Origin: Streptomyces sp. WZ.A104
GTDB taxonomy: Bacteria; Actinomycetota; Actinomycetes; Streptomycetales; Streptomycetaceae
Reading direction: 5' to 3'
Assembly (NCBI RefSeq): GCF_002382885.1
Contig: NZ_NWVL01000010.1
Span: 62,001-126,000 of the forward strand
DNA length: 64,000 nucleotides
Shown here: in pieces, positions 51,871 to 60,160 of the stretch
Numbering within the stretch: position 1 is the stretch's first letter
Layout: each line of letters starts with the position of its first letter
Made by a program: the position numbers and the translations under genes
The notes under the pieces: model-generated
Databases searched by the model: none
What the model saw: only the letters and a program-made list of their open reading frames with translations
Told to the model about the DNA's origin: nothing

Positions 51871-51898
51871 CCGCTACGGCCGCCGGGGGCGGTGCCGC

Positions 51899-52570
51899 TC
51901 ACTCCCCCGCGTCGGCCGGGTACCCGATCTCCTTGATGTCCTCGGCCAGTTCGGCGAGGACCCGCTCCGGGTTGAGAGCGGCGACGACCTCGTCGGTGAG
52001 CGGCCGGAGGGCGTAGACGTGACGGACCGCTTCGAGGTCGACGGAGACCTCGAAGCAGTCCTCCGCCCACTCCTGGTACGACTCGGGGGTGCCCGCGACA
52101 AGGAGCTCGAAGAGCCAGTCGGCGCCGTCGGAGTCCTCACCGTCCTCCGGGAACTCGACACTGCCCGCCCGCCAACGGTCGTCGGCGGCCTCGCGCCAGA
52201 GGCAGGCGGTGACCACGGGCAGGCCGAACTCGTCGGCGAACGACGGCTCGTCCACGTAAGGGCGGAAAACAGCGGGCACCTCGTCGAGCACTCCGGGCCA
52301 GGGCGCGTCGTTCACGTAGGGGCTCATCGGGGACTCGTGGTCGAACCCGCGCGCGTAGGCGCCAGCGGCGGAGAAGACCACGGAGTACTCGCCTCCCGAC
52401 CCGTCCCGCATCGCGGCCATCACCTCCGTGGGCGACCACCGCGCGTCGAAGCTGTGCCAGCGGTGGTCCCACTCCGGCTGCAGGATCGCGTCCAGCATCG
52501 CCAGGGAACGGCAGAGATCGGTGAGGGCGGGTATGCCCGGCAGCCTGCGGGCCACGTCGTGAACGCTCAT
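51899..52570 (-). CDS. Conserved hypothetical protein (SUKH-like?)
   Basis: A 223-residue acidic protein with many W, E and D residues (LQPEWDHRWHSFDARWSP, EFPEDGEDSDGADWLFELL). It has no signal peptide or membrane helix. The pattern resembles actinobacterial SUKH or immunity-like proteins, but I cannot place it. MSVHDVARRLP at 52570 is the chosen start. It is convergent to the zinc-ribbon gene. No toxin partner is nearby. Confidence 0.65.
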   Translation of the reverse strand: MSVHDVARRLPGIPALTDLCRSLAMLDAILQPEWDHRWHSFDARWSPTEVMAAMRDGSGGEYSVVFSAAGAYARGFDHESPMSPYVNDAPWPGVLDEVPAVFRPYVDEPSFADEFGLPVVTACLWREAADDRWRAGSVEFPEDGEDSDGADWLFELLVAGTPESYQEWAEDCFEVSVDLEAVRHVYALRPLTDEVVAALNPERVLAELAEDIKEIGYPADAGE

Positions 52571-52964
52571 GGGCTCATCCAACCGCAACGGCCGTGCGCG
52601 ACCGCCATGCCCCTAGCCCTGCCCCGGCCGGGCGGAATGGGCGTGCGCCCTCGGAAGGGTGCCGGGCAGACTGTGGCGATGGACGCCCACCCCCGCTCGC
52701 CCCGGCAGAACGCTCTGCGGCATGTCTCCGCGGCGACGCGGTCCGGGCCGGGCGCCACGACGCGCAGGACCTGAAGCGGGTCTGGCATCTGCCGGCCCGG
52801 TTCGGCCGGTCACCCGCACCCGTGGTCGCCGAGGCCTGACGCACGTACCTGGTCCCGTCCCCCGGGCGGAGTGCGGGACCAGGTGTGGCACCGCTGTGGC
52901 GGTCAACCGCTCGGCGCGGACGGATCTTTCAGGCCACCCCGGGCCACCGGTGTTTCAGGGCACC
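52571..52964. other. Gap between the hypothetical gene and xdhC
   Basis: No convincing gene. A perfect hairpin with 11-bp arms (52847-52857 and 52874-52884; ACCTGGTCCCG) probably terminates xdhC transcription. A short frame from 52679 breaks after 31 residues and continues in another frame with QDLKRVWHLPARFG; it could be a decayed small gene, but I do not support it. Confidence 0.6.
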
Positions 52965-54107
52965 TCAGGCCACCGAGGCGAGTGGCTGTCCGCTGCCGTC
53001 GTGGTGGATGGGGGTGTGCGCCCCGGTGAGCGGTACGCCGCTGCCGCCGCGCCGCACCGCGACGATCTCGGCGGCGATGGACAGCGCCGTCTCCTCCGGC
53101 GTACGGGCTCCGAGGTCCAGGCCGATCGGCGAGTGCAGCCGGGCCAGTTCACGGTCGCCGAGGCCGACCTCGCGCAGCCGTTCGTTGCGCTCCAGGTGGG
53201 TGCGGCGCGAGCCCATCGCCCCGACGTAGGCGACCGGGAGGCGCAGGGCGGCCTCCAGCAGCGGTACGTCGAACTTGGCGTCGTGCGTGAGGACGCAGAG
53301 CACGGTGCGGGCGTCGGTGTCCGTTGCGGCGAGGTAGCGGTGGGGCCATTCGACGACGATCTCGTCGGCCTCCGGGAAGCGCGCCGCGGTGGCGAAAACC
53401 GGTCGGGCGTCGCAGACGGTCACCCGGTAGCCGAGGAACTTCCCGGCCCGCACCAGCGCCGCCGCGAAGTCGATGGCGCCGAACACGATCATGCGGGGCG
53501 GCGGCACGCTCGACTCGACCAGGAGCTGGACGGGCCGGCCGCAGCGGGAGCCCTCCTCACCGATGGCGAGCGGTCCGGTGCGGCCCGCGTCCAGCAGGGC
53601 CCGGGTCTCGGCGGCGGCGGTCCGGTCGAGCGCCGGGTGGCCGCCGAGCCCGCCCTCGTAACTGCCGTCGGGGCGGACCAGGAGCGGGAGCCCGAGCAGT
53701 TCCTCGGGCCCGTCCGTGATCCGCGCCAGGGCGGCCGCCGTCCCCTCGGCGGCGGCCGCGAGCGCGGCGGCGAACACCGGGCGGGCAGGGTCGTCCGCCC
53801 GTACCGGTGTGACCAGGATGTCGATGATGCCGCCGCAGGTCAGGCCGACCGCGAAGGCGTCCTCGTCGCTGTAGCCGAAGCGCTCGCGAACGGAATTGCC
53901 GTCATCGAGGGCCTGTTGGCACAGTTCGTAGACCGCACCCTCCACGCATCCGCCGGAGACCGACCCGATGGCCGTGCCGTCCCGGTCGACGGCGAGCGCG
54001 GCACCGGGCTGCCGGGGCGCGCTGCCGCCGACCGCGACCACGGTGGCGACGGCGAACTCGCGTCCCTGCGAGACCCACCGGTGCAGCTCTTCGGCGATGT
54101 CCAGCAT
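52965..54107 (-). CDS. xdhC: XdhC-family molybdenum cofactor chaperone
   Basis: A 380-residue XdhC/CoxI protein. The N-terminal XdhC_CoxI domain reads REFAVATVVAVGGSAPRQPGA with SVSGGCVEGAVYE, the conserved GGCVE motif; a central Rossmann-like domain begins at RMIVFGAIDFAAALVR; the C-terminal domain has YVGAMGSRRTHLERNERL and SPIGLDLGARTPEETALSIAAEIVAVR. It delivers sulfurated molybdenum cofactor to the xanthine dehydrogenase encoded just upstream. The ATG at 54107 follows GAGGAG. It follows the AzgA permease on the same strand. Confidence 0.93.
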   Translation of the reverse strand: MLDIAEELHRWVSQGREFAVATVVAVGGSAPRQPGAALAVDRDGTAIGSVSGGCVEGAVYELCQQALDDGNSVRERFGYSDEDAFAVGLTCGGIIDILVTPVRADDPARPVFAAALAAAAEGTAAALARITDGPEELLGLPLLVRPDGSYEGGLGGHPALDRTAAAETRALLDAGRTGPLAIGEEGSRCGRPVQLLVESSVPPPRMIVFGAIDFAAALVRAGKFLGYRVTVCDARPVFATAARFPEADEIVVEWPHRYLAATDTDARTVLCVLTHDAKFDVPLLEAALRLPVAYVGAMGSRRTHLERNERLREVGLGDRELARLHSPIGLDLGARTPEETALSIAAEIVAVRRGGSGVPLTGAHTPIHHDGSGQPLASVA

Positions 54108-54142
54108 CACGTGTCTCCTCAGGCGTGAAGGGAGGCCGGGCG

Positions 54143-55600
54143 TCAGTGGACGCCGAGCCAGCTCTCGATCGGGTTGAGGGCGAAGAAGACGATGAAGATC
54201 ACGGTGAGCCCCCACATGAAGGCCCCGATCTCTCGGGCCCGGCCCTGGGCGACCTTGATGGCGGTGTACGAGATGACACCCGCGGCGACACCGGTGGTGA
54301 TGGTGTAGGTGAAGGGCATCAGGACCACGGTCAGGAAGACCGGGATGGCGACCGAGCGGTCGCTCCAGTCCACGTGCCGGGCGTTCTGCATCATCATCGC
54401 GCCGATGACGACGAGGGCGGCGGAGGCCACCTCGGTCGGGACGATCGCGGTGAGCGGGGTGAAGAAGAGGCATGCGGCGAAGAACAGGCCGGTGACGACC
54501 GACGCGAACCCGGTCCGGGCCCCCTCGCCGACGCCGGTGGCCGACTCGACGAAGACCGTCTGGCCGGAGCCGGAGGCGACACCGCCGATGACACCGCCCG
54601 CGCCGTCGACGAACAGCGCCTTGGACAGGCCCGGCATGCGGCCCTTCTCGTCGGCGAGCTTGGCCTCGGTGCCGACGCCGATGATGGTGGCCATCGCGTC
54701 GAAGAAGCCCGCCAGCACCAGGGTGAAGACGATCATGCCGACGGTCATCACGCCGACGTCGCCCCAGCCGCCGAACTCGACGTTCCCGAAGAGCGAGAAG
54801 TCGGGCATGGCGACCGCGCTGCCCTCCAGGGCGGGCGGGCCGCTGCTCCAGGCCTTGCCGTCGATGTCGACGATCGCGTTGACGGCGATGGCGGCGATGG
54901 TGCCGACGATGATGCCGATCAGGATCGCGCCGGGGATGTTGCGCGCCTGGAGCATGAAGATCAGCAGGAGCGTCACGCAGAAGATCAGAACGGGCCAGCC
55001 GGCCAGTTCACCGGCCGGGCCGAGGGAGACGGGGGTCGCCTCGCCCTTGTGGACGAAGCCCGCCTTGTAGAGGCCGATGAGGGCGATGAAGAGCCCGATG
55101 CCCATGGTGATGCCGTGCTTGAGCGCGAGCGGGATCGCGTTCATGATCATCTCGCGGAGGCCGGTGACCACCAGGAGACAGATCACCACACCGTAGATCA
55201 CACACATGCCCATGGCCTGCGGCCAGGTCATGCTGGGCGCGACCTGCGAGGCGAGCACACCGGAGACGCTGAGTCCGGCGGCGAGCGCCAGGGGCACCTT
55301 GCCGACGAAGCCCATGAGCAGGGTCGTCGCGGCCGCCGCGAAGGCGGTCGCGGTGATCAGGCCGCTCTGGCTGAGGAGGTCTTCGTTGACGTCCTCCCCG
55401 CCGAGGATCAGCGGGTTGAGGAGGAGAATGTACGCCATGGCCATGAAGGTCGTGACGCCGCCGCGCACTTCGCGCGCGACCGTGGAGCCTCGTTCGGATA
55501 TGTGGAAGTAACGGTCGAGCCATGATCTTCCGGCGGGGACGCGCGAGCCGGGGCCCGCGGCCTCCGCGCTGGTCTTCGGTTCCACTGACTGCTGGGTCAT
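54143..55600 (-). CDS. AzgA-type purine permease (adenine/guanine/hypoxanthine)
   Basis: A 485-residue NCS2-like protein of the AzgA/GhxP group. About 12-14 hydrophobic segments are visible, with EVRGGVTTFMAMAYILLLNPLIL, FVGKVPLALAAGLSVSGV, ALKHGITMGIGLFIALIG, FFDAMATIIGVGTEAKL and VASGSGQTVFVESATGVGEG as family landmarks. It imports purine bases that enter xanthine dehydrogenase or salvage. It lies between the dehydrogenase and xdhC, all on one strand. GGGAG lies upstream of ATG 55600. It is distinct from the two NCS2 permeases at 14-19 kb. Confidence 0.93.
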   Translation of the reverse strand: MTQQSVEPKTSAEAAGPGSRVPAGRSWLDRYFHISERGSTVAREVRGGVTTFMAMAYILLLNPLILGGEDVNEDLLSQSGLITATAFAAAATTLLMGFVGKVPLALAAGLSVSGVLASQVAPSMTWPQAMGMCVIYGVVICLLVVTGLREMIMNAIPLALKHGITMGIGLFIALIGLYKAGFVHKGEATPVSLGPAGELAGWPVLIFCVTLLLIFMLQARNIPGAILIGIIVGTIAAIAVNAIVDIDGKAWSSGPPALEGSAVAMPDFSLFGNVEFGGWGDVGVMTVGMIVFTLVLAGFFDAMATIIGVGTEAKLADEKGRMPGLSKALFVDGAGGVIGGVASGSGQTVFVESATGVGEGARTGFASVVTGLFFAACLFFTPLTAIVPTEVASAALVVIGAMMMQNARHVDWSDRSVAIPVFLTVVLMPFTYTITTGVAAGVISYTAIKVAQGRAREIGAFMWGLTVIFIVFFALNPIESWLGVH

Positions 55601-55928
55601 GATGCCTGACTCCCAAGGTTCACAGGGGCACCCGCGTGGAGATTCCTGAATGCGGGATTTGGGATGACTGCGTCGGCCGCACGACCCGGGGACGGCCGGG
55701 ACGAACTGTTGAAGCAGATACGGATGTGCCGGAGGCACGGGTGTCCGTGAGGCGCTGCCGTGCGGGAAGCACGGCGAAGAACCGCGAGCGGTGCGGTGCT
55801 TGGTGTCTCCGGGCGGTGCGGGATGCGGAAAAGTGTGACGTTCTCGGCTCAGCACACCGCCCGGAGAGTCGGGGGGACCGCTCAGAAACTGACGGGTGAT
55901 GACCGGTGGGAGATCACCCGGCAGGCTC
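55601..55928. other. Gap between the AzgA permease and xanthine dehydrogenase
   Basis: A hairpin (55893-55900 and 55913-55920) just after the dehydrogenase stop is its probable terminator. A 13-bp inverted repeat with a 36-bp loop (55806-55818, 55855-55867, TCTCCGGGCGGTG) is also present. A half-match to the catalase-type palindrome (ACGAACTGTTGA, 55701-55712) is about 100 bp upstream of the permease. No gene found. Confidence 0.5.
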
Positions 55929-58346
55929 TCAGGTGCCGGTGAGGTGCTCGGGGCGTACCGGTGTCCTGTTGAGCTCAAGCCCGGTCGCGTTCCGGATCGC
56001 CGCGAGGACGGCCGGGGTGGACGACAGGGTGGGGGCCTCGCCGATGCCGCGCAGCCCGTACGGGGCGTGCTCGTCGGCGAGTTCGAGCACGTCGACCGGG
56101 ATCGTCGGCGTGTCGAGGATCGTGGGGAGGAGGTAGTCCGTGAAGGAGGGGTTGCGCACCTTCGCGGTCTTCGGGTCGACGATGATCTCCTCCATGACGG
56201 CGACGCCCATGCCCTGGAGCGTGCCGCCCTGGATCTGGCCGAGGACGGAGAGCGGGTTGAGCGCCTTGCCGACGTCCTGGGCGCAAGCCAGTTCGATGAC
56301 CTTGACCAGGCCGAGTTCGGTGTCGACCTCGACGACCGCGCGGTGCGCGGCGAAGGAGTACTGGACGTGGCCGTTGCCCTGTCCGGTGCGCTTGTCGAAC
56401 GCCACGGTGGGCCGGTGGCGCCACTCCAGCTCGATGTCGATCGCCTCGTCCTCCAGCACGTCGGCCAGGTCGGCGAGCACTTCACCGCCGTCGGTGATGA
56501 CCTTGCCGCCCTCCAGGAGTAGTTCGGCGGTGGCCCAGGCCGGGTGGTAGGTGCCGAACTTGCGGCGGCCGATCTCCAGGACCTGTTCCCGGACGGCCTC
56601 GCAGGAGTTCTTGACCGCGCCGCCGGTGACGTACGTCTGGCGGGAGGCGGAGGTGGATCCGGCGGAGCCGACCTGGGTGTCGGCGGGGTGGATGGTGACC
56701 TGGTTGACGCCGAGTTCGGTACGGGCGATCTGGGCGTGCACGGTGACGCCGCCCTGTCCGACCTCGGCCATCGCGGTGTGCACGGTCGCGACCGGCTCGC
56801 CGTTGATGACCTCCATCCGTACGCGGGCGGTGGAGTAGTCGTCGAAGCCCTCGGAGAAGCCGACGTTCTTCAGGCCCACCGCGTAGCCGACGCCTCGGAC
56901 GACGCCTTCGCCGTGCGTGGTGTTGGAGAGCCCGCCGGGCAGCGAGCGGACATCGACGGCGGTGCCTTCGCTGCCCGCCGTCAGCCACTCCTGCTCGGGC
57001 GGCAGCGGCCGGGCCTTGACCAGGCGCAGCAGCTCGGCGACCGGGGCCGGCGAGTCACAGGCCTGTCCGGTGGGCAGCAGGGTGCCCTGCTCCATGGCGT
57101 TGAGCTGCCGGAACTCGACCGGGTCCATGTCCAGCTTCGCGGCGAGCTTGTCCATCTGCGCCTCGTAGGCGAAGCAGGCCTGGACCGCGCCGAAGCCGCG
57201 CATCGCGCCGCAGGGCGGGTTGTTGGTGTAGAGGGCGACCGCCTCGATCTCGACGTCCTCGATCCTGTACGGGCCGACCGAGAGCGAGGAGGCGTTGCCG
57301 ACGACCGCCGGGGAGGCGGAGGCGTAGGCGCCGCCGTCCAGGACGATCCTGCACTTCATGTGCGTGAGCTTGCCGTCCTTGGTGGCGCCGTGCTCGTAGT
57401 AGAGCTTCGCCGGGTGCCGGTGGACGTGGCCGAAGAAGGACTCGAACCGGTTGTAGACGATCTTGACGGGCTTGCCGGTGCGGAGCGCCAGCAGGCAGGC
57501 GTGGATCTGCATCGAGATGTCCTCGCGACCGCCGAAGGCGCCGCCGACGCCGGAGAGCGTCATACGGACCTTCTCCTCGGGGAGGCCGAGGACCGGGGCG
57601 ATCTGTTCGAGGTCCGAGTGCAGCCACTGGGTGGCGACGTACAGCTCGACGCCGCCGTCCTCGGAGGGCACGGCGAGGCCGGACTCGGGGCCGAGAAAGG
57701 CCTGGTCCTGCATGCCGAAGGTGTACTCGCCCTTGACGATGACGTCGGCCCGCTCGGCGGCCTTCTCCGCGTCGCCGCGGATGATCGGCTGGTTGTGCAC
57801 GACGTTCGCGTGCGGGACGTACTTGATGTACTCGTCCGTGCGGCCCTCGTGGACCAGCGGCGCGTCGTCGGCGAGCGCGGAGGCCTCGTCGGTGACGACG
57901 GGCAGTTCCCGGTACTCGATCTTGATCTTCGCGGCGGCGCGGCGCGCGGTCTCCGGGTGGTCGGCGGCCACGATGGCGACCGGCTCACCGTGGTGGCGGA
58001 CCTTGCCGTGGGCGAGAACCGGGGTGTCCTGGATCTCCAGGCCGTAGTTCTTCATCTCGGCCGGGAGGTCGTCGTAGGTCAGCACCGCGTAGACGCCGGA
58101 CGTCGCCAGCGCCTCGGAGGTGTCGATGGAGACGATCTCCGCGTGCGCGACGGTGGAGCGCAGCGTCTGGCCCCACAGCATGTCCTCGTGCCACATGTCG
58201 GAGGAGTACGCGAACTCTCCGGTGACCTTCAGGGTGCCGTCGGGGCGGAGCGTGGACTCGCCGATGCCGCCCTTGGTGGGCGAACCCTGGGTGATCTCGG
58301 TGGGGGTGCCCGCCGGTACGGTCTGGGCCTTCGGGGACGTGGTCAT
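55929..58346 (-). CDS. Xanthine dehydrogenase, molybdopterin-binding subunit
   Basis: An 805-residue large subunit that binds Mo and oxidises hypoxanthine or xanthine. Motifs are GGAFGGREDIS for the pterin, AMRGFGAVQACFAYE with the substrate Arg, and GIGEAPTLSSTPA with the catalytic Glu near the end, along with HVHRHPAKLYYEHG. MTTSPKAQ at 58346 overlaps the 2Fe-2S subunit stop (ATGA). It is full length. The separate FAD and Fe-S subunits precede it, so this is a three-gene enzyme. It produces urate for uricase. Confidence 0.93.
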   Translation of the reverse strand: MTTSPKAQTVPAGTPTEITQGSPTKGGIGESTLRPDGTLKVTGEFAYSSDMWHEDMLWGQTLRSTVAHAEIVSIDTSEALATSGVYAVLTYDDLPAEMKNYGLEIQDTPVLAHGKVRHHGEPVAIVAADHPETARRAAAKIKIEYRELPVVTDEASALADDAPLVHEGRTDEYIKYVPHANVVHNQPIIRGDAEKAAERADVIVKGEYTFGMQDQAFLGPESGLAVPSEDGGVELYVATQWLHSDLEQIAPVLGLPEEKVRMTLSGVGGAFGGREDISMQIHACLLALRTGKPVKIVYNRFESFFGHVHRHPAKLYYEHGATKDGKLTHMKCRIVLDGGAYASASPAVVGNASSLSVGPYRIEDVEIEAVALYTNNPPCGAMRGFGAVQACFAYEAQMDKLAAKLDMDPVEFRQLNAMEQGTLLPTGQACDSPAPVAELLRLVKARPLPPEQEWLTAGSEGTAVDVRSLPGGLSNTTHGEGVVRGVGYAVGLKNVGFSEGFDDYSTARVRMEVINGEPVATVHTAMAEVGQGGVTVHAQIARTELGVNQVTIHPADTQVGSAGSTSASRQTYVTGGAVKNSCEAVREQVLEIGRRKFGTYHPAWATAELLLEGGKVITDGGEVLADLADVLEDEAIDIELEWRHRPTVAFDKRTGQGNGHVQYSFAAHRAVVEVDTELGLVKVIELACAQDVGKALNPLSVLGQIQGGTLQGMGVAVMEEIIVDPKTAKVRNPSFTDYLLPTILDTPTIPVDVLELADEHAPYGLRGIGEAPTLSSTPAVLAAIRNATGLELNRTPVRPEHLTGT

Positions 58347-58942
58347 GACTGGACCGCCTCTTCCTGACGGGCGGCCGCGAGGCGGACCGCGTCGAGGATC
58401 TTCTCGTAGCCGGTGCAGCGGCACAGGTTGCCGGAGAGCGCCTCACGGATGTCCTGGTCGGACGGCGAGGGGGTGTTCTCCAGCAGCTCGTCGGCGGCGA
58501 CGAGGAGGCCGGGGGTGCAGAAGCCGCACTGGACGGCTCCGGCATCGATGAACGCCTGCTGGATCGGGGAGAGCGGGGCCGCCTCGCCCGTCTGGCCGTC
58601 GGCGGGCCGGGCCTGCCAGCGCTTGGCGGCGTCCAGGGTGGTGCCGCACGCGCCGGAGGCGCAGCCGCCGCCCGGGTGGGCGTCCTCGCGGTGCTTGGCG
58701 TAGTCGGCCAGGCCCTCGACGGTGACGACCTCGCGGCCCTCGACCTGACCGGCGGCGACCAGACAGGAACAGACGGGGACGCCGTCCAGGCGGACCGTAC
58801 AGGAGCCGCACTCGCCCTGCTCGCAGGCGTTCTTCGAGCCGGGCAGGCCCATGCGCTCACGCAGGACGTACAGGAGGGACTCGCCCTCCCACACGTCGTC
58901 GGCTTCCTGCTGACGGCCGTTGACCGTGAAATTGACTCGCAT
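58343..58942 (-). CDS. Xanthine dehydrogenase, 2Fe-2S subunit
   Basis: A 199-residue electron-transfer subunit. The plant-type cluster uses C40, C45, C48 and C60 (CEQGECGSC region), and the second cluster uses C139, C142, C174 and C176 (QCGFCTPG, LCRCTGYE). Residues 84-122 form an insertion not found in most relatives, with an extra Cys pair C94/C99 (GGGCASGACG) and a basic-acidic stretch. It overlaps the Mo subunit start by 4 bases and follows the FAD subunit with 2 bp between. The three are one operon. Confidence 0.93.
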   Translation of the reverse strand: MRVNFTVNGRQQEADDVWEGESLLYVLRERMGLPGSKNACEQGECGSCTVRLDGVPVCSCLVAAGQVEGREVVTVEGLADYAKHREDAHPGGGCASGACGTTLDAAKRWQARPADGQTGEAAPLSPIQQAFIDAGAVQCGFCTPGLLVAADELLENTPSPSDQDIREALSGNLCRCTGYEKILDAVRLAAARQEEAVQS

Positions 58943-58944
58943 GG

Positions 58945-59835
58945 TTACGCAGCTCCTTCCAGCGTGCGGCCCGCGCCGCGGTACTGCTCCCAGGTCCAGC
59001 CGAGCGTGCGGCGCGCCATGATGCCGACCGCGTGCCTGCGGTACTTCGCCGTGCCGCGTACGTCGTCGATCGGGTTGCAGGCGCCGGATGCGAGAGCGGC
59101 GAACTGCTTGGCGATCGCGGGGGTGATGATCTTGCCGCTCTCCCAGAACCCGCCCTCTTCGAGCGCGGCGTTCAGGAAGCTCTCGGCCTCCTTGGCCCGG
59201 ATGGGCGTCGGGGCGGCGGAGCCGATGCCGGTGCGCACGGTGCGGGTCTCGGGGTGCAGCGCGAGGCCGAAGGCGCAGACGGCGATGACCATCGCGTTAC
59301 GGGTGCCGACCTTGGAGTACTGCTGCGGCCCGTCGGCCTTCTTGATGTGCACGGCCCGGATCAGCTCGTCCGGCTCCAGGGCGTTGCGCTTGACGCCTGT
59401 GTAGAAAGCGTCGATAGGAATCAGCCGGATTCCGCGTACGGATTCGGCCTCGACCTCGGCGCCCGCGGCGAGCAGCGCCGGATGGGCGTCACCCGCCGGC
59501 GAGGCGGTGCCGAGGTTGCCCCCGACGCCGCCGCGGTTGCGGATCTGCGGCGAGGCGACGGTGTGCGAGGCGAGCGCCAGGCCGGGCAGCTCGGCCCGCA
59601 GGTGGTCCATGATGCTGCTGTACGGCACGGAGGCGCCGAGCCGCACGCTCTCCTGGCCCACCTCCCACTCGGACAGCTCACCGATGCGGTTCAGGTCCAG
59701 GAGGTACTCGGGCCGCCGGTGGTCGAAGTTGATCTCGACCATCACATCGGTGCCGCCCGCGATGGGCACGGCCGTGGGGTGCTCGGCCTTGGCGGCGAGC
59801 GCCTCCTCCCAGCTGGCGGGGCGAAGGAAGTCCAT
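58945..59835 (-). CDS. Xanthine dehydrogenase, FAD-binding subunit
   Basis: A 296-residue FAD subunit. FAD-binding motifs are PIAGGTDVMVEINFD near residue 30 and RNRGGVGGNLGTASPAGD at about 100-120; the CO dehydrogenase-type C-terminal domain follows (FWESGKIITPAI). It passes electrons from the 2Fe-2S subunit to NAD. MDFLRPAS at 59835 is the family start. It is the first gene of the operon and is divergent from the PucR gene. Confidence 0.93.
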   Translation of the reverse strand: MDFLRPASWEEALAAKAEHPTAVPIAGGTDVMVEINFDHRRPEYLLDLNRIGELSEWEVGQESVRLGASVPYSSIMDHLRAELPGLALASHTVASPQIRNRGGVGGNLGTASPAGDAHPALLAAGAEVEAESVRGIRLIPIDAFYTGVKRNALEPDELIRAVHIKKADGPQQYSKVGTRNAMVIAVCAFGLALHPETRTVRTGIGSAAPTPIRAKEAESFLNAALEEGGFWESGKIITPAIAKQFAALASGACNPIDDVRGTAKYRRHAVGIMARRTLGWTWEQYRGAGRTLEGAA

Positions 59836-60160
59836 GAGTGGCTCTCTTCTTCTCAATCGGGTCGTTCGCTGGGGCTGGGGACGGCCGGCCCTCGACTGGC
59901 TCGTTCTGGCTTGTCTGGCTCGTTCACGTGGCGTTCATGTTCTGTGTGGCCCAGTACACAAGCCCAGCTCCGACCGGTGCAGTCACCGAAACACTGAAGG
60001 AGTTGGCTGGTCTCCGCCCTTGTCTTGTAGATTCGAACGAATGGCGGAGATCAGTAACCTCACCGCAATTCACAGATACCCCCCGACCTCACCGCTCCCC
60101 CACCCACGAACCCCTTCATCCACCTGCTCCTCCCCTACGGAAAAGATCGGCGGCGACGAG
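59836..60160. promoter_or_regulatory. Divergent xdh / pucR regulatory region
   Basis: A 325-bp gap. Direct repeats TGGCTCGTTC (59897-59906 and 59916-59925) have a 19-bp period and suggest a regulator-binding array. A near palindrome ATTCGAACGAAT (60031-60042) lies toward pucR. Neither matches the two operator types at the other purine promoters, so this locus may be under a different regulator, probably PucR. No gene found. Confidence 0.45.

Noticed and set aside
52679..52839. A possible small gene before xdhC
   Set aside because: The frame is broken after 31 residues and no family or good ribosome site was recognised.
55701..55715. TCAAC-type operator upstream of the AzgA permease
   Set aside because: Only one half (AACTGTTGA) matches; the other half is missing and no -35 box overlaps it.
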